A DNA stretch of 64,000 bases, from assembly GCA_028826165.1 (NCBI GenBank), contig JAPDFW010000080.1, forward strand, positions 206,001 through 270,000, in the 5' to 3' direction. Position numbers and translations under genes: made by a program. The notes beneath the pieces are model-generated. The model was not told where the DNA came from and did no database searches. It saw nothing but the letters and a program-made list of their open reading frames with translations. The DNA is from Anaeramoeba ignava. Lineage: Eukaryota > Metamonada > Anaeramoebidae. Below, in pieces: positions 10,361 to 24,042 of the stretch (position 1 is its first letter; each line of letters begins with the position of its first letter).

Positions 10361-13300
10361 ATGGATTGGCTTTATACACCTTTAAAACAATACCAATATT
10401 CAAAATGGATTTTTGTTAAATTACTTTCTGTTAAAGATTTAAATTTAGAAAATCCAGAAGGTAAATTTTAAATAATATTTTTATTTCAAAAAAAAAAATG
10501 CAAAAAAAAATTTTTTAAATTATTCTCTTTTTAAAATATAAAAAGTAAACAATGATTTTTATTGTAAACTTTATGTTGAGCATCAATTATATCAAACAAG
10601 AGCAATATTTGGAACTCAATCACCAGAATTTAATCAAGTAATTTTTCATCAAAAAAAAAAAAAAACAAATTAAAAAAAAATAATAAAAATTTCTTTTTTA
10701 AAATTTATTTAGACATTTAGATTTGGTTTAATGAATAAGAAAAAAAAACTTACGATTGAAATTTATCAATTCAAATCCTTTATAAAGTCTGTTTATTTTC
10801 AATTTATAAAATTAAAATTAAAATTCATTTATAAAATTAAAATTATAATTTAATTTTGTTTAGCGATATTAAATACGGATCTGTTTTTGTTACTCTTCAA
10901 GGATTAAAACATGAACAAAGCAATAAATTTGCTTTTGATATCCCAGTATTTTTTTTAAAAAAATTTCCAAAAAAAAAAAATCAAAATTTAATTTTAAAAT
11001 TTAATTTGAAATAAGAATGCTTCATCTGGAAAAGTTTTTATTGAGTTAACTTACATTTCATTTGCGAAAATTAATTTAAGCGATGTTTGTTGAAAAAAAT
11101 CAAATTTAAAAAAATCAAATTAAAAAAATCAAATTTAAAAAAAATCAAATTTAAAAAAGTTCCATTTATTTCAATATTCTTCGACTTCTCATGACAAATC
11201 TTCTATTTTATCCCGAAGAAAATCTATAACTGGAATTAGTGATACAGAAACAGAATATGAAGAAAATGAAAATCAAAATATATCAGATCAAATGGAAAAT
11301 CAAGATAAAATTTCAGAAAAAGAAATAACAAATAAAGATCAAGAAAATAAGAATAAAAAAAGTGATTTTAGTGATGATCAATTTGAAGATTTTGATTTCA
11401 TTAATGGGGAAAATCAAAATGAAAATGAAAATGAAAATGAAAATGAAAATCAAAATCAAAATCAAAATCAATTTGAAAATGAAAAAGATGATCAACCATT
11501 AACACTTGATTTTATTTATGGATATCATGGATGGGAAGGAAGAAATAATCTTCATTTTATTTCTGAAAAAGAAATCATTTATACAGCATCAACAAGAGGA
11601 ATAATTTACAATATGAAGACACACAAACAAGAATTTTTACAATATCATGAATCAGATATTTATTGGTAAAAAGAGAAAAAATCAATTATTTATTTTTTTT
11701 TATAATTTGAATCAACCAATCAAAAAATTTTTTCATTTATTTCTCAAATTTTGATTACTTTTAAGTGATGCTATTAATTATGATAAAACTTTATTTTGTA
11801 CTGCAGAAATGAAAGATAATCCTTTAATATGTGTTTGGGATATTAAAGAAAGAAAATTATTATCATCTTTTTTTACTCAAAATGAAAATGGAATTGAATA
11901 TATTACTTTTTCTGAAGAAGGTACAAGATTAGTTACTGTAGGATCAGATTCTAAACACACAATTTCGTTATATGATTGGAAAAAAAGACAATTAATATGT
12001 TCACATATTGGTGATGAAAATAACAAAGTAGAAAATTAAAAATGAAAATTCAAAATTAAAAATTAAAAATTCAAAATGAAAATTAAAAATTATCTTTAGA
12101 TTTTTTATGCTCAATTTAATTCATTTTCACAAACAGAATTTATAACTTGTGGTTTTATGCATTTGACATTTTGGAGTTATGATGCAAATTCAAATTCTCT
12201 AATTTTTAAAAAACCTGAAATGGGAAAAAAAGAAACTAAATATATGTTTCTTTCTTTATTATTAATGAATAATCATATTTTTTGTGGGAATAAAAAAGGA
12301 GATATACTTATTTTTAATTACCAAACTCATCAATTAATTAATACTTTAAGAGCTCATAATGTAAAAATTTAAAATATAAATATAAATATAAATATAAATA
12401 TAAATATAAATATAAATCTAAATATAAATATAAATATAAATATAAATATAAATATAAATATAAATATAAATCAAAAATATAAATATAAATATAAATATAA
12501 ATATAAATATAAATATAAAATATAAATATAAATATAAATATAAATATAAATATAAATATAAATATAAATATAAATATAAATATAAATATAAATATAAATA
12601 TAAATATAAATATAAATATAAATATAAATATAAATATAAATATAAATATAAATATAAATATAAATATAAATATAAATATAAATATAAATATAAATATAAA
12701 TATAAATATAAATATAAATATAAATATAAATATAAATATAAATATAAATATAAATATAAATATAAATATAAATATAAATATAAATATAAATATAAATATA
12801 AATATTTAAATTAAATTTTAATTAGGGTCCTTGTTTTCTTTTGAAAAGAATGAATGACGAAATATTTTTTACTTGTGGAAAAGATGGAAAAATGTTAATT
12901 TTTAGTTCATTAAATTTCCAAAAGAATTCACAAATACAATTAGGAATTGGATCTATTCGTTCTGCAGATTGTTTTAATAATCAAATGATTTTTGGAAATT
13001 TAAAAAATCAAATTTGGGAAATGGATTTAGAAACTAAAAAACCAAATTTAGTTCTTTTTGTATAAAAATTAAAATTAAAATTAAAATCAAAATTAAAATT
13101 AAAATTAAAATTAAAATTAAAATTAAAATAAATATTAAAATTAAAATTAAAATCAAAATTAAAATCAAAATTAAAATTAAAATTAAAATTAAAATTAAAA
13201 TTAAAATTAAAATTAAAATTAAAATTAAAATTAATATTAAAATTAAAATTTAAATCAAAATTAAAATTAAAATTTAAATTAAAATTAAAATTAAAATTAA

Positions 13301-15533
13301 AATTAAAATTAAAATTAATATTTAAAATTAAAATTAAAATAAATATTAAAATTAAAATTAAAATTAAAATTAAAATCAAAAATTAAAATTAAAATTTAAA
13401 TCAAAATTAAAATTAAAATTAAAATTAAAATTAAAATTAAAATTAAAATTAAAATCAAAAATTAAAATTAAAATTAAAATTAAAATTAAAATTAAAATTA
13501 ATATTAAAATTAATATTTAAATCAAAATTAAAATTAAAATTAAAATTAAAATCAAAATTAATATTATAATTAAAATTAAAATTAAAATTAAAATTAAAAT
13601 CAAAATTAAAATTAAAATTAAAATTAAAATCAAAATTAAAATTAAAATTAAAATTAAAATTAATATTAAAATTAAAATTAAAATTAATATTTAAATTAAA
13701 ATCAAAATTAATATTATAATTAAAATTAAAATTAAAATTAAAATTAAAATCAAAATTAAAATTAAAATTTAAATCAAAATTAAAATTAAAATTAAAATTA
13801 AAATTAAAATTAAAATTAAAATTAAAATTAAAATTAAAATTAAAATTAAAATTAAAATTAAAATTAAAATTAAAATTAAAATTAAAATTAATATTAAAAT
13901 TAATAATTAAAAAGGGAAATATTGAGCCTGTTTATGGACTCGCAGTTCATCCAAAAAAAAAAGAATTCCTTACAGCATGTGATGATAGAACACTTCGGTT
14001 ATGGGATTCAACAACACACTCTGAAATATCTAAGAAAAGTATAAATGGACAACCAAGACTTGTTATTTTTTCAGATGATGGAGAATATATTGCTTTAGTT
14101 CTTCGAGATGGAGAATTTTATATTTTGAGATCTGATAATTATAAACATATTTCTAACAGAAAAGATACAACTTCTTTTGCTTCAACAATGTCTTTTTCTC
14201 CTGATTCTCGTTATTTTGCAATGGCTTATTTTGATGGGAAAATTGATATTTATGATTCAAATACTGGTTTTAGAAAAAATCAATCAATAAAAATTGATTT
14301 AAAAAAAATTGATATTGAAGAAAGTAAACAAAATCAATTTAGTATTCAATATTCAATTCAATATTTAATTCAATTCAATATTTAATTCAATATTTAATAT
14401 TTAATATTTAATATTTAATTCAATTTAATATTTAATTCAATATTTAATTTAATATTTAATTCAATATTGAATTTAATTTAATATTTAATTCAATTTAATA
14501 TTTAATTTAATATTTAATTTAATATTCAATATAATTCAATATTTAATTCAATATTCAATTTAATATTTAATTCAATATTGAATTTAGTATTCAATATTTA
14601 ATTTAGTATTCAATATTTAATTTTAATATTTAATTCAATTCAATATTTAATTCAATATTCAATTTAATATTTAATTCAATATTGAATTTAGTATTCAATA
14701 TTTAATTTAGTATTCAATATTTAATTCAATTCAATATTTAATTTAGTATTCAATTTAATTCAATTCAATTTAATTCAATTTAATTTAATATTTAGTTCAA
14801 TATTTAATTCAATATTTAATATTTAATATTTAATTCAATATTCAATTCAATATTTAATTCAATATTTAATTTAATATTTAGTTCAATATTTAATTTAATA
14901 TTCAATATAATTCAATATTTAATTCAATATTTAATTTAATATTCAATTTAGTATTCAATTTAATTCAATATTCAATATTCAATTTAATTCAATATAATTT
15001 AATATTTAATTCAATTTAATATTCAATTTAATATTCAATTTAATATTTAATTTAATATTCAATTTAATTCAATATTCAATATTTAATATTAATTATTGAA
15101 AAAATTAGGAGATATCAAAGCTTTAAATTGGTCAAGTGATTCAAAATATCTTCAAATCCTTCAAATTCCTATTAAAATTTCTACATTCAGTTTTGAAACA
15201 AATAAATTATTATCAAAAGAAGAAGAGGAAGAACTAAAAACACAAAATATTCAATGGAAAGGAAATCGATTTCAAAATATTCAACAATTTCAAGATTATT
15301 CAGAATCATTTTCTCAAGTTCAATATCCAGAACATAAAAACTTATTTGTTGCTCTTGATAGATCAAACAAAATGAAACTTTTTTCTTTACCTTTAGATCC
15401 AAATAAAATCAAAACTTATAATGCTCATGATACTCCAATTGCTCAAGTTGATTTTATTCAAGATTCTCATGTTCTTTCAGTTGGTGGTGAAGATCGTTGC
15501 ATTTTTCAATGGAAATTAAACACAAAAATTTAA
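10361..15533 (+). CDS. EMAP-like (EML) microtubule-associated protein with N-terminal C2 domain
   Basis: Eleven exons give 837 residues: 10361-10460, 10546-10637, 10713-10786, 10864-10945, 11016-11084, 11160-11665, 11766-12027, 12100-12360, 12826-13059, 13915-14323 and 15109-15533. The third donor (AA/GTCTGT) is the only choice that keeps frame and is the weakest call. Residues 1-145 form a C2-like fold (NNDFYCKLYVEHQLY, GSVFVTLQGL, GKVFIELTYISF). An acidic E/N/Q linker follows, then the HELP motif DFIYGYHGWEGRNNLHFIS that defines the EMAP/EML family. A long WD40 array with LRLWD, VCVWD-type blades ends RCIFQWKLNTKI. EML proteins bind microtubules; the C2 domain would add membrane or Ca2+ targeting in place of the usual coiled coil. 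Three introns are hexamer-expanded. The gene converges with EPG5, with 153 bases between stops. Confidence 0.87.
12361..12825. repeat. (ATAAAT)n microsatellite intron
   Basis: A nearly pure hexanucleotide array of ATAAAT, with two short interruptions near 12418 and 12470. It starts at a GTAAAA donor after the codon for Asn in the WD40 array and ends at ATTAG before GGT CCT TGT, preserving phase 0 of the EML gene. Confidence 0.93.
13060..13914. repeat. (AAAATT)n expanded intron of the EML gene
   Basis: About 850 bases of AAAATT hexamers with AAAATC, AATATT and ATTTAAAT variants. The donor is GTATAA after a Leu-Phe codon pair and the acceptor AAAG precedes GGAAATATTGAGCC, where the WD40 sequence resumes in phase. 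The Asn-Phe frame seen on the opposite strand is a repeat artefact. Confidence 0.92.
14324..15108. repeat. AATATTTAATTCAA-type expanded intron of the EML gene
   Basis: A degenerate array of TATTTAATTCAA and TATTCAATTTAA units. The donor GTAAAC follows a Glu-rich stretch; the ATTAG acceptor precedes GAGATATCAAAGC. Joining leaves a single Arg codon across the junction and restores the last WD40 blades. Confidence 0.88.
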
Positions 15534-15686
15534 TTTTAATTAACAAAATCAAAATCAAAATCAAAATCAAAATCAAAATTAATTTCAAAATCGGAAAAAA
15601 ATTTAATTAAAAAATTTAATTCAACAAAAAACAACATTTCCTTCTTATTTCAATTTAATTTCATTTCTTTATTTTATAATTTAATT

Positions 15687-18600
15687 TTAATTCAAATAAT
15701 TCATCATAATTGAATGAACTTCATGAAGAATTGAAAGAAATTCTGGTTGCTTTAAAGAAAATATTTTCGATATTAAAATATGAAAAAATTCTTGAATTGA
15801 AAAAATAGATTCAGTTTTTTCATATAAAATAATTGATTCATCAAAAATACTCCAATACTCAAGAAAATCACTTTCATTTTTAGTCAATTCTGCAAAAGAA
15901 GAACGAAATTCTCCAATTTGTTTGTTAATCAAATCTGGATCGTTTTTTCTGAAAAAATTATATTTGAAATGTTCATTTGATTCATTGCTTAAAATTTGAC
16001 ATGAGTCCAAAAACTTTTCCATAAATAAACGAAGTAAAAATTGACAAAATCGAACATCTTGAAAATTAAAGCGATAAAATTTACTATCAAAATCCTGATT
16101 CATATTCCCAATATCTTTTGATTTCTCGCTTTTTTCTTCAAGATAACGAACAAGATCCAAAGAAAAATTTTTTTGTTTTAAAACAAAAGATTCTGATTCT
16201 GATGGCAATGATGATTGAAGCAAAATAAACCAAGCATCAATAAAAAAGAAGGATTTAACCTGTTCCAAACCAATCAATTTTGTTGAGAAAATCCAGCGAA
16301 TGATTTCATCAAGCAACAAACTCAAAAAAGCAACTTTGTTTTCTTTTTGAGATTGCGAATATTTTTCAAGTCTTTTGATCAGTGTGATAATTAAAATGAA
16401 AACAGAACCTGTTAACAACAAATAAGAAATTTCTGTTGAATCCTTATATTTTTCTGTGAAGTTTTCTGGGATCATTTCATTCAAACTTTTAAAAGATTTC
16501 CCATAACTTAATAAATATTTCGTTAAACAAGTTTCAAAAAGAATCGAGAATGTTGTTTTGGATTCAATATCTGTTTCAAGTAGAGATGTGATTGCCATCC
16601 CAATATCAAATATTTCCGATAATTCAATGCAAGTTTTGGTTTTGATTGTGACGAAAGTTAAGTTTGATTCTGAGAAGTAGTTGAAATGCCTAAAAAAATA
16701 TTCAAAAACATTCATTTGTCTTTCACGAACCAGATTATGTTGGTCAATCAACTCCACCAGATTTATCACGATCATTGAGACATCATTTGGAGTTATGCCG
16801 CTACACAATTTCAAAGAAAAAGAATCGAGAGTGTTTTTGTTGAATTTGTTTTCATTTGCTTTTCCAGAAAGAAAGAATTTTGGTTGGATCACTGTCTGTT
16901 TTTCTTCCACTTTTATTTTTGGATCGTGTTGTTCATTGGAAAGATTAGAAAATTGTTCCTTGCTTGTTAAATCTTTGAATAGCACATACTCTTCTTTGTT
17001 GATTTCTGGGAATGAAAAGCGGATAATGTTCATTGCAAACGAAAGATAGGCCAAAAATTTATCAATGTTTTTTTGCTTGTCAATCATCCCTATTGACTGT
17101 ATAAATTGGAGAGAAAACGGAATATCATGAGATTTATGCAAATGCTCTTGGAACCTATTGCTCTTCTCAAACAACGTTAAAGAAAGTGAATTATCTGTGA
17201 TTTTTTTCAGTTCTATTTTTTCAAACTTTATGAAAACATCCTCAAGAACTTGCGTATATGTTTCTGTTTCAAGACATTCCCAGTTGAATTGCTGCATAAT
17301 TTTCGAGAGGAAATACGAATATTTCTTTTGAGATGAATTGCTTGTTCTTTCATCTTCAAATTTGATTAGCGGATACAGTGCCAACCGGAAAAGAATTCCA
17401 TTAAATCTTGGGTTATCTTTACTTTTTTTATCAATATTTTCCCATCTAAATAAACCAAAAATCTCAGAAATTAATTGGAATTGTATATGCTTATGAACTT
17501 CGAGAATTTTCAAAAGTAGCTCTTCTGAAACTACAACATCTCTCCACGGCAATCTCAATATAAAAATATTGATAAAAGAGTCTGAGAACATATACTCTTC
17601 TTCCATTAGATCCAGAAAATTAAACAGAAAGTTTGTCATGATTTGAGGGTTTTCCTTTTTGAATTGCAATCTTGAAATAAAACTGCAAAGCAACTCGATT
17701 ATATTTTGTTCATTTTTCTCAATAATTTTAATAGAATTGGGACTTATTGTGTAGTCTCCAATTTTTTTCTGGTTTGAAGCAATGATAAACCACTTGAAAA
17801 TTTTCCAAACAAACAAAAAATGTAACCTTAGTTTCTCATTTATTCCCGAAACACTTATCATTGATTCTTCTGTGTTTGTTGGATATTCCCTTTCGAAATG
17901 AACAAGTATTTTGTTGAAAAATGGGACAAAATATCTGAGTTGATTTGATAAATATGAATAAATTTCAATCGGAATTTGTATTTTAGTAGAGCATTTCTCC
18001 AAAAAATTTGCAAACATTTCTGCAAATTGATCAAGAATTTTAGGGAAGCAAATATAATGAGCATGATCCTGGATAAACATCCAGATATCTGGACTTATTT
18101 GGGGATCGGTTGTCATATCGAAAAGAAACTGGAAAACATCCATAAATTTTGTGTTCATAATCTTTTTGAAAAGATGGCGAAGACTTTGGGAAATGTGTCC
18201 AAACAAAGAAGGGAATTTCTCTTTCAAATCAATAGTGCATAGTATAATTAAATTTTTCGCAGATTCAAAATAGAAATTGTCATCCATTTGACTTTTTTTG
18301 ATCCACGGTTTGAAACTGAAAAAATTCCACAAAGTACCCAATGCACTTACATTTGTATTATTTTTTTTTTGAATCACAGAATCGATGAGAATTCTATAAA
18401 GTTGAAAAAATTTTTCACCCTCGTTTTGTGGGTCAAATTGGGTGATCAAATAAGGGAGAGAATTTGGATACTGAATTGTATACTTGAGAATTTGACCTGA
18501 ATCCTTGATAAATGTTTTGTAAAGTTTGGGAATTGTCTTAGTGAAAAGAATATCAAAAAACGGATCGCAAAGCGCAACATCCTTTTGATATTCAAGAAGA

Positions 18601-21600
18601 GTTTTGAACCATTTCAAGCCAATTTCTTGGAAATTTTTGATTTTATCCATTCTATTGGTTTTATTTGTATTTACAATTTCAAGAGATTCATTTTTTATTG
18701 ATCGTCCTCCTTTTGATTTCATAATCTTTCTTAAACCGCTTAAAAAAAGCTCAATTTGGATAATTGCAGCTGCGATAGAAATTGGAAGTCTGTGATCTGG
18801 ATTTGATTTAACTTCCACAAACTTTCTCACTCTATTTCGATTTTTATGAACTAACTCAGCAATATTTTTGACTGGGAAATATTCAAATGAATTGGCAATA
18901 AAGCTTTCCTTTTCGGGTTTTTTGGATGTTGTAACAGGTATTTGCACTTCTTTTGTGGGAAGTTTGATAAATAGGTTTGATAAAAGTTTCACATAAATAT
19001 CATCTAATTGAGTGTGAAATGAAAGTCTTTCCTGGAAATTATTTGATGAAACTCGGATCAATTCTAAAAATTTGGTGATTTTTCGTTCCATTTGGTTTAA
19101 TTTTGAATTTTCAAATTCAAGAAAAATAATATCATTATCAAATAGATAATGTGAAGAAATCAAATCAACAGGCTCAAATGTTGGTTTAGCTTGTATTTTT
19201 TTGCCAATATATTTGCGAATGAAATGATTTTGTTGGTCATTTTGAAATGTTTGAAGATTTTGCAAATTGGGGAGTTGTTGATTTTTCATACTTTTTATAC
19301 TTTTTATATTTTTCATACTTTTTACATTTTTCATACTTTTTACATTTTTCATATTTTTCATACTTTTCATATTTTTCATATTTTTCATACTTTTTATACT
19401 TTTTATATTTTTGGGACTATTTTTTTGTTTTTGCTCTTTTATTTTTATGTTTTTCGGATTTCGTACAATTTCTATTCCTTTGCTAATACTAATATTATTA
19501 TTGTTATTATTATTATTGTTATTATTAGTATTTTGATCATCTAAATTCAATGATTCGTTTTGTATTTGGTTTTCTAATTTTTCATTTATTATTGGTTCAG
19601 AAATTTGATTTCCTAATTGGTTTAATTTATTATCCGATTTCCGAGATTTTGATTCATTTGCATCACTATCAGGATCAACCTTGAAAATATTTTGATTCAA
19701 ATCTAACAATAATGGCTTCCGAATTTTAAATTGAGAATGGAAAAAGAACGATGCTTTTTCTTCTATAGAAGAAATAATTGCATTTTTTGGGATCAGTTCT
19801 CTCCAACAAGCAGAATCAAGAAACAACAAACTTTTGAGCTGTTTGAAATTATAAATGTCCATGTTGTTTCTGAAATATTTTTCGGAAGTTTCGAATAATT
19901 CCTCGATATCATTTGTTAGCCAATGTTTCATTGTTGAAAAAAAGATTGATTTATCGTTCTTTTTCCCCCAAGAAGGATTGCTTTTCAAGAAATCCAAATG
20001 CGCATTAAGTAAATCAATCACATTATCAGAATATCCGCATAATTCAAATAATTGTTTGCCAAACCAGGACTTATTGCTAGGTATTGATGTTGAAGGTTTT
20101 GAACTAGTATCTGTAGAGAAATATAGTTTGAAAAGTACTTGCCAAATTAATGGAGACAAATCTGAGTCGCATTTCAATGCAAATTCGATCCACCAAAGTA
20201 AGTAATTTAAATGCTTGATGATTGTTTTGTCCTTCCTCAGTTCTTGGACGGTTTTCCCTGAATTTTGAATAATTTGCCCAATCACTTGCAAAACATCCCT
20301 TTCGATTTCCGTTTCTGAAAGCAAAATTTCAAAGAGAAAATACGAGGAATCTTTGATGATTTGCGCACGCAAACTGGCAGGGGTTTTTGAGAAGGGAAGA
20401 AATGATGTATAATCGTATAAATTTGAGTAAATGTGATGTATTTTGATATGGTAATTTTTGTTCCAGAGCTCTTTTAAATTGATTGAATTTTTCTTGTTTT
20501 GCTTTAATTCTTGAAACCGAAAAAATTGTGAATATAAAAAATCACGGATAACCTCGTGGAATTCAAATGCAAATCCGACTTGGAAAAGAGTATCCATTGT
20601 TTTGAAACATGCCTCTGTTGAATACCAATTTGGAATGTTGGAGAAAAGATGGAGCCAAAAATGAAGCATGTCTTCTCCCTTGCAAAACAATCTTTTTTCA
20701 AGATTTTGATATTCGTTTTGGAAGTTCTGGTTGCTAATATTTGATTCGCAAGTTTTTCTTTTTTCCATTGTTATTTTTTCTCTTTCTCTTCGATAGATCA
20801 TCGAGACAGCCATGAGCTCCAGTATCTCGTATGGATGAGAATATGAAGTTGTTGATGAAAGAGAAGACTGTGATTTTATACGCGGAATTTCGCTTATATT
20901 TTGTGTCAATCTGCTTGGGTTGGTATCTAATAATAGCTCGTCATCCTCGTTAATGTTTTCCGAATATAATCCTAAAGCTTCAGAAAGATATTTGTTCAAC
21001 ATTTGAAGAAGCCAAAAGGATTCCAAACACGAATGTGCATATTCACTTGCTCGAATTATATTGATTAGATTGTTGTCGACTTTCCGACTTTTCGGATAAA
21101 TTTTTTCTCTTATTTTCTTCTGTTGTTTCGGTGTAATTGGTGGATTTTGATAGATGAATAAATGAAGAATTTGAGGAACAAAAGGATAAAGTATTTTAGA
21201 GAAATGGATGAATTCTCCATACTGGACAAAGGACTTGAAAACTTGTTGGCGCAATTTATCAAGACTGCTATTCTTGAGTGCTTCAACACTGATCAGATTT
21301 GTTGTAGCTGCGATTGTATAAGATACAAGGGCGTCCGCTTTTCTTTTGCCAAGAATATAATTTTTGAGGAAGTTGATTTCTGAGTTTTTGTTGATTTTAA
21401 CCAGTATATCAAATGGAGGCAATCGAGGCTCTCCAAATTCAGTGAATAAATTTAGCGAGAAAACAAATTTCCTGCATTCTTCAATAATTTCCTTCGTTTT
21501 GGGAGAAATATTCTGGGGTTTTTCTTTAGTCATACTCACAAACTTGATCCAAAACTCTGTCACAATAAACAAAGACAACCGATGATAAATCGGTTCAATA

Positions 21601-23882
21601 ACAAGTCTTTTGCATTTCCCATCAATCATTTCAACTAGTTTTTGTGGAATTTTCACATTCCCATTATCACTTTCATTCGGATTTATTTTAAGGTTTTCTA
21701 TTTTTGATTCCTCGATTGTGTTGATACACTCTAAATTTTCCTCCTTTTTCTTTTTAGATCCTCTTCTAAATCCAAAATTCAATTTCTGCAAAATATTTCT
21801 TGCCAATTTGGACAGGTATTCTGTAGTGGGCGCCAAATTAAGGATCCATTCTCTTATCAAAAGAAATTCCTGTTTGCTTGGAATCCATCGTTCAATAGGA
21901 AGATTAAGAAATTGTTGCAAACGCTCCTTTTCGATTAAAGGCTGGAAATGAAAGAAAAACCTGAAAACTTGAGAGATGTGTTTCGGGTATTTTGAGCAAA
22001 TGTCTTTGATGTGCTCGACAATAGTTTCAAGATAGACGTCCTTCGTTTCAGAAAAAATAAACCCCACAAAACAGAGCTCGTTTATAATACAATTTGTTAA
22101 TTCTCCTTGGCTTTCTAAGGCAATCTTGCTTAGTGAAAATATCATAAAATGCCCGTTTGTATCAAGAGAATGAGCAAAAATTTTCCTTCTTTCTGTTTTG
22201 TGAAGAGATTCAGAAGGAGGAAATTGACTGAATAAATGAAGACTTGGTTGTTTAGTTTTTTTGGATTTCGGGATTTCTTGATAAACAGATTTTTCCCATT
22301 GTTTAAACGAATTGATTTTGATATTTGGATCGCCCAAATAAATTAGAAAGAAAATTTTCCATAATCCATTTTCAGATAAAAATTGGTAAGGAAGATTGAC
22401 CAATAAAAACTTTGCGGTTCTGCTTTTGCATTGCAGGATATGCGAGATACCCAGAACCATTACATGCTCCATCAAAATGTATTTTGAAATGCTAATCTCC
22501 TCAATTATTGACGAGGAATAGGCTCTGTTCAGGAAGAATCCCATTTGGGTAATTGAATAAGTCATTAATTTTGAGATTTGCAGAATATTTTCTTCCTCGT
22601 CAAAATGAGGAAGCATCGATGCAAATAAACTGAATAATCGGTATATAATTTGAATAACCGTTATCGGTTCGAATGGGGATTCTTTTGAGAAGATAAAATG
22701 AAAAAATTCGACAAAAGGCAAGTTTTGGAAAGCATGTAAAAATAGAGGTTCAAATTGGGAAGTTTTTTCCAATTCGGTTAATTCTTGATCTTGATCTTGA
22801 TCTTGATCTTGATCTTCTTTTTGATTTTCATTTTCTTTTTGATTTTGATTTTGTGAAAATGCATTCACTATTATTTTCCGTTTTGTGGATTTGATATTCT
22901 GGACTTTTTCTCTCAAAGAATGAGAAAGCATTTCAATTGTTATCAAGAAGAAATTTGCAGAATCAACGTCCCATTTTTCAGGAACTTGGATAAGAGAACT
23001 AGTAAACGCAACGGAAGAGGAAAAATTCATCAGGCAAACTTGAAGAAAAAGCAGCTGGGTTTTGAGGTTCATTTTAATCAAAATTTTGGAGAGTAGCTTG
23101 ATCCAATTTTGGATATACTCGATAATTTTTTGATAGACAATATCATTTTCTTTGTCAAGCGCTTCTTGTTGTTCTGATTTGGATTTGTTTTTTAATATTT
23201 TTAAATTTGCCTGATATTTTGATTGTCTTTCAAATGAATATTGCTTTTCAAGCATAAAAAACTCCTTTGTCAGGCTCATTATAAAATATTGTTTCTTTGT
23301 GGCATCAATTTCGTTTTCAAAAGAAGTATTATTTGGAACAAGTAATTTGGTAAAATATTGGGCAATATAAATTTCAATGCGAAAATATGATAATGTTTTT
23401 TCAGCCGAAAGAAGAAGAAGTTCAGTGTGAGTTTTTTGTCTAAAAAGCTCCATGATATTTTTCAAATGCTCCAGATCACCGGAAGCAAGTGTTTCTTCTG
23501 AGCTGATTTCTGTGTCAACATTTTGTGAAGAATCAAGAGAACGAGATGAAAATTTTTGCTCTGTATTTTCTATTTGCCACAATAAAGTTGATAAATTTAA
23601 TATTTCTTTATATAATTCTGGAATTTCATTTTTCAGTTTTTTTCTTGATAGACTCGCTAAAAAAAGCGAGCGCATTAATTTTGTAAGTTTTGTATTTTTT
23701 GGCTGTTTAATCTAATTTATTTTATTATTATTATTTTTTTTGTATCCAAAACCGTTTATTTTTTTATTATTATTTTTTTTATTTTATTTTATTTTTACAT
23801 TTTTATACGAAATTAAAGCTGTTTGAAGAACTGATTGAAAAGGATTTTCATATTTTAATTTGTCTTCAATGCTTTTCTCCAT
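15687..23882 (-). CDS. EPG5: EPG5-like autophagosome-lysosome tethering protein
   Basis: Very large alpha-helical protein of about 2702 residues (animal EPG5 ~2580). In animals EPG5 is a Rab7 effector that tethers autophagosomes to late endosomes/lysosomes. Recognition rests on collinear short matches in the N-terminal third: NLPFVEFFHFIF, ISHILQCKSRTAKFLLVNLP with LWKIFFLIY, and LLIREWILNLAPTTEYLSKL with LQKLNFGFRR. The main exon is 23711-15687. A short first exon (23882-23799, MEKSIEDKLKYENPF) joins it through an 87-nt GT-AG intron and keeps frame; if that exon is wrong, the Met at 23675 is the alternative start. An inserted low-complexity segment (19240-19560) has repeats of Lys-Ser/Asn-Met-Lys and a poly-Asn run. 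No catalytic domain is visible. Its stop lies 153 bases from the convergent EML gene. Confidence 0.82.
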
Positions 23883-24042
23883 TTATTTATTTATTTATTT
23901 ATTTAAAAAAAATTAAAAAAAATGAAAATGAAAATGAAAAAAAATGAAAAATTTTTTTGTAATTTTTTTTTCCTTTTTAGAAAAATTTTTGGAAACAAAA
24001 CTTTCCAAAAAATCAAATCAATTTAAATCATCTTTTCATTTC

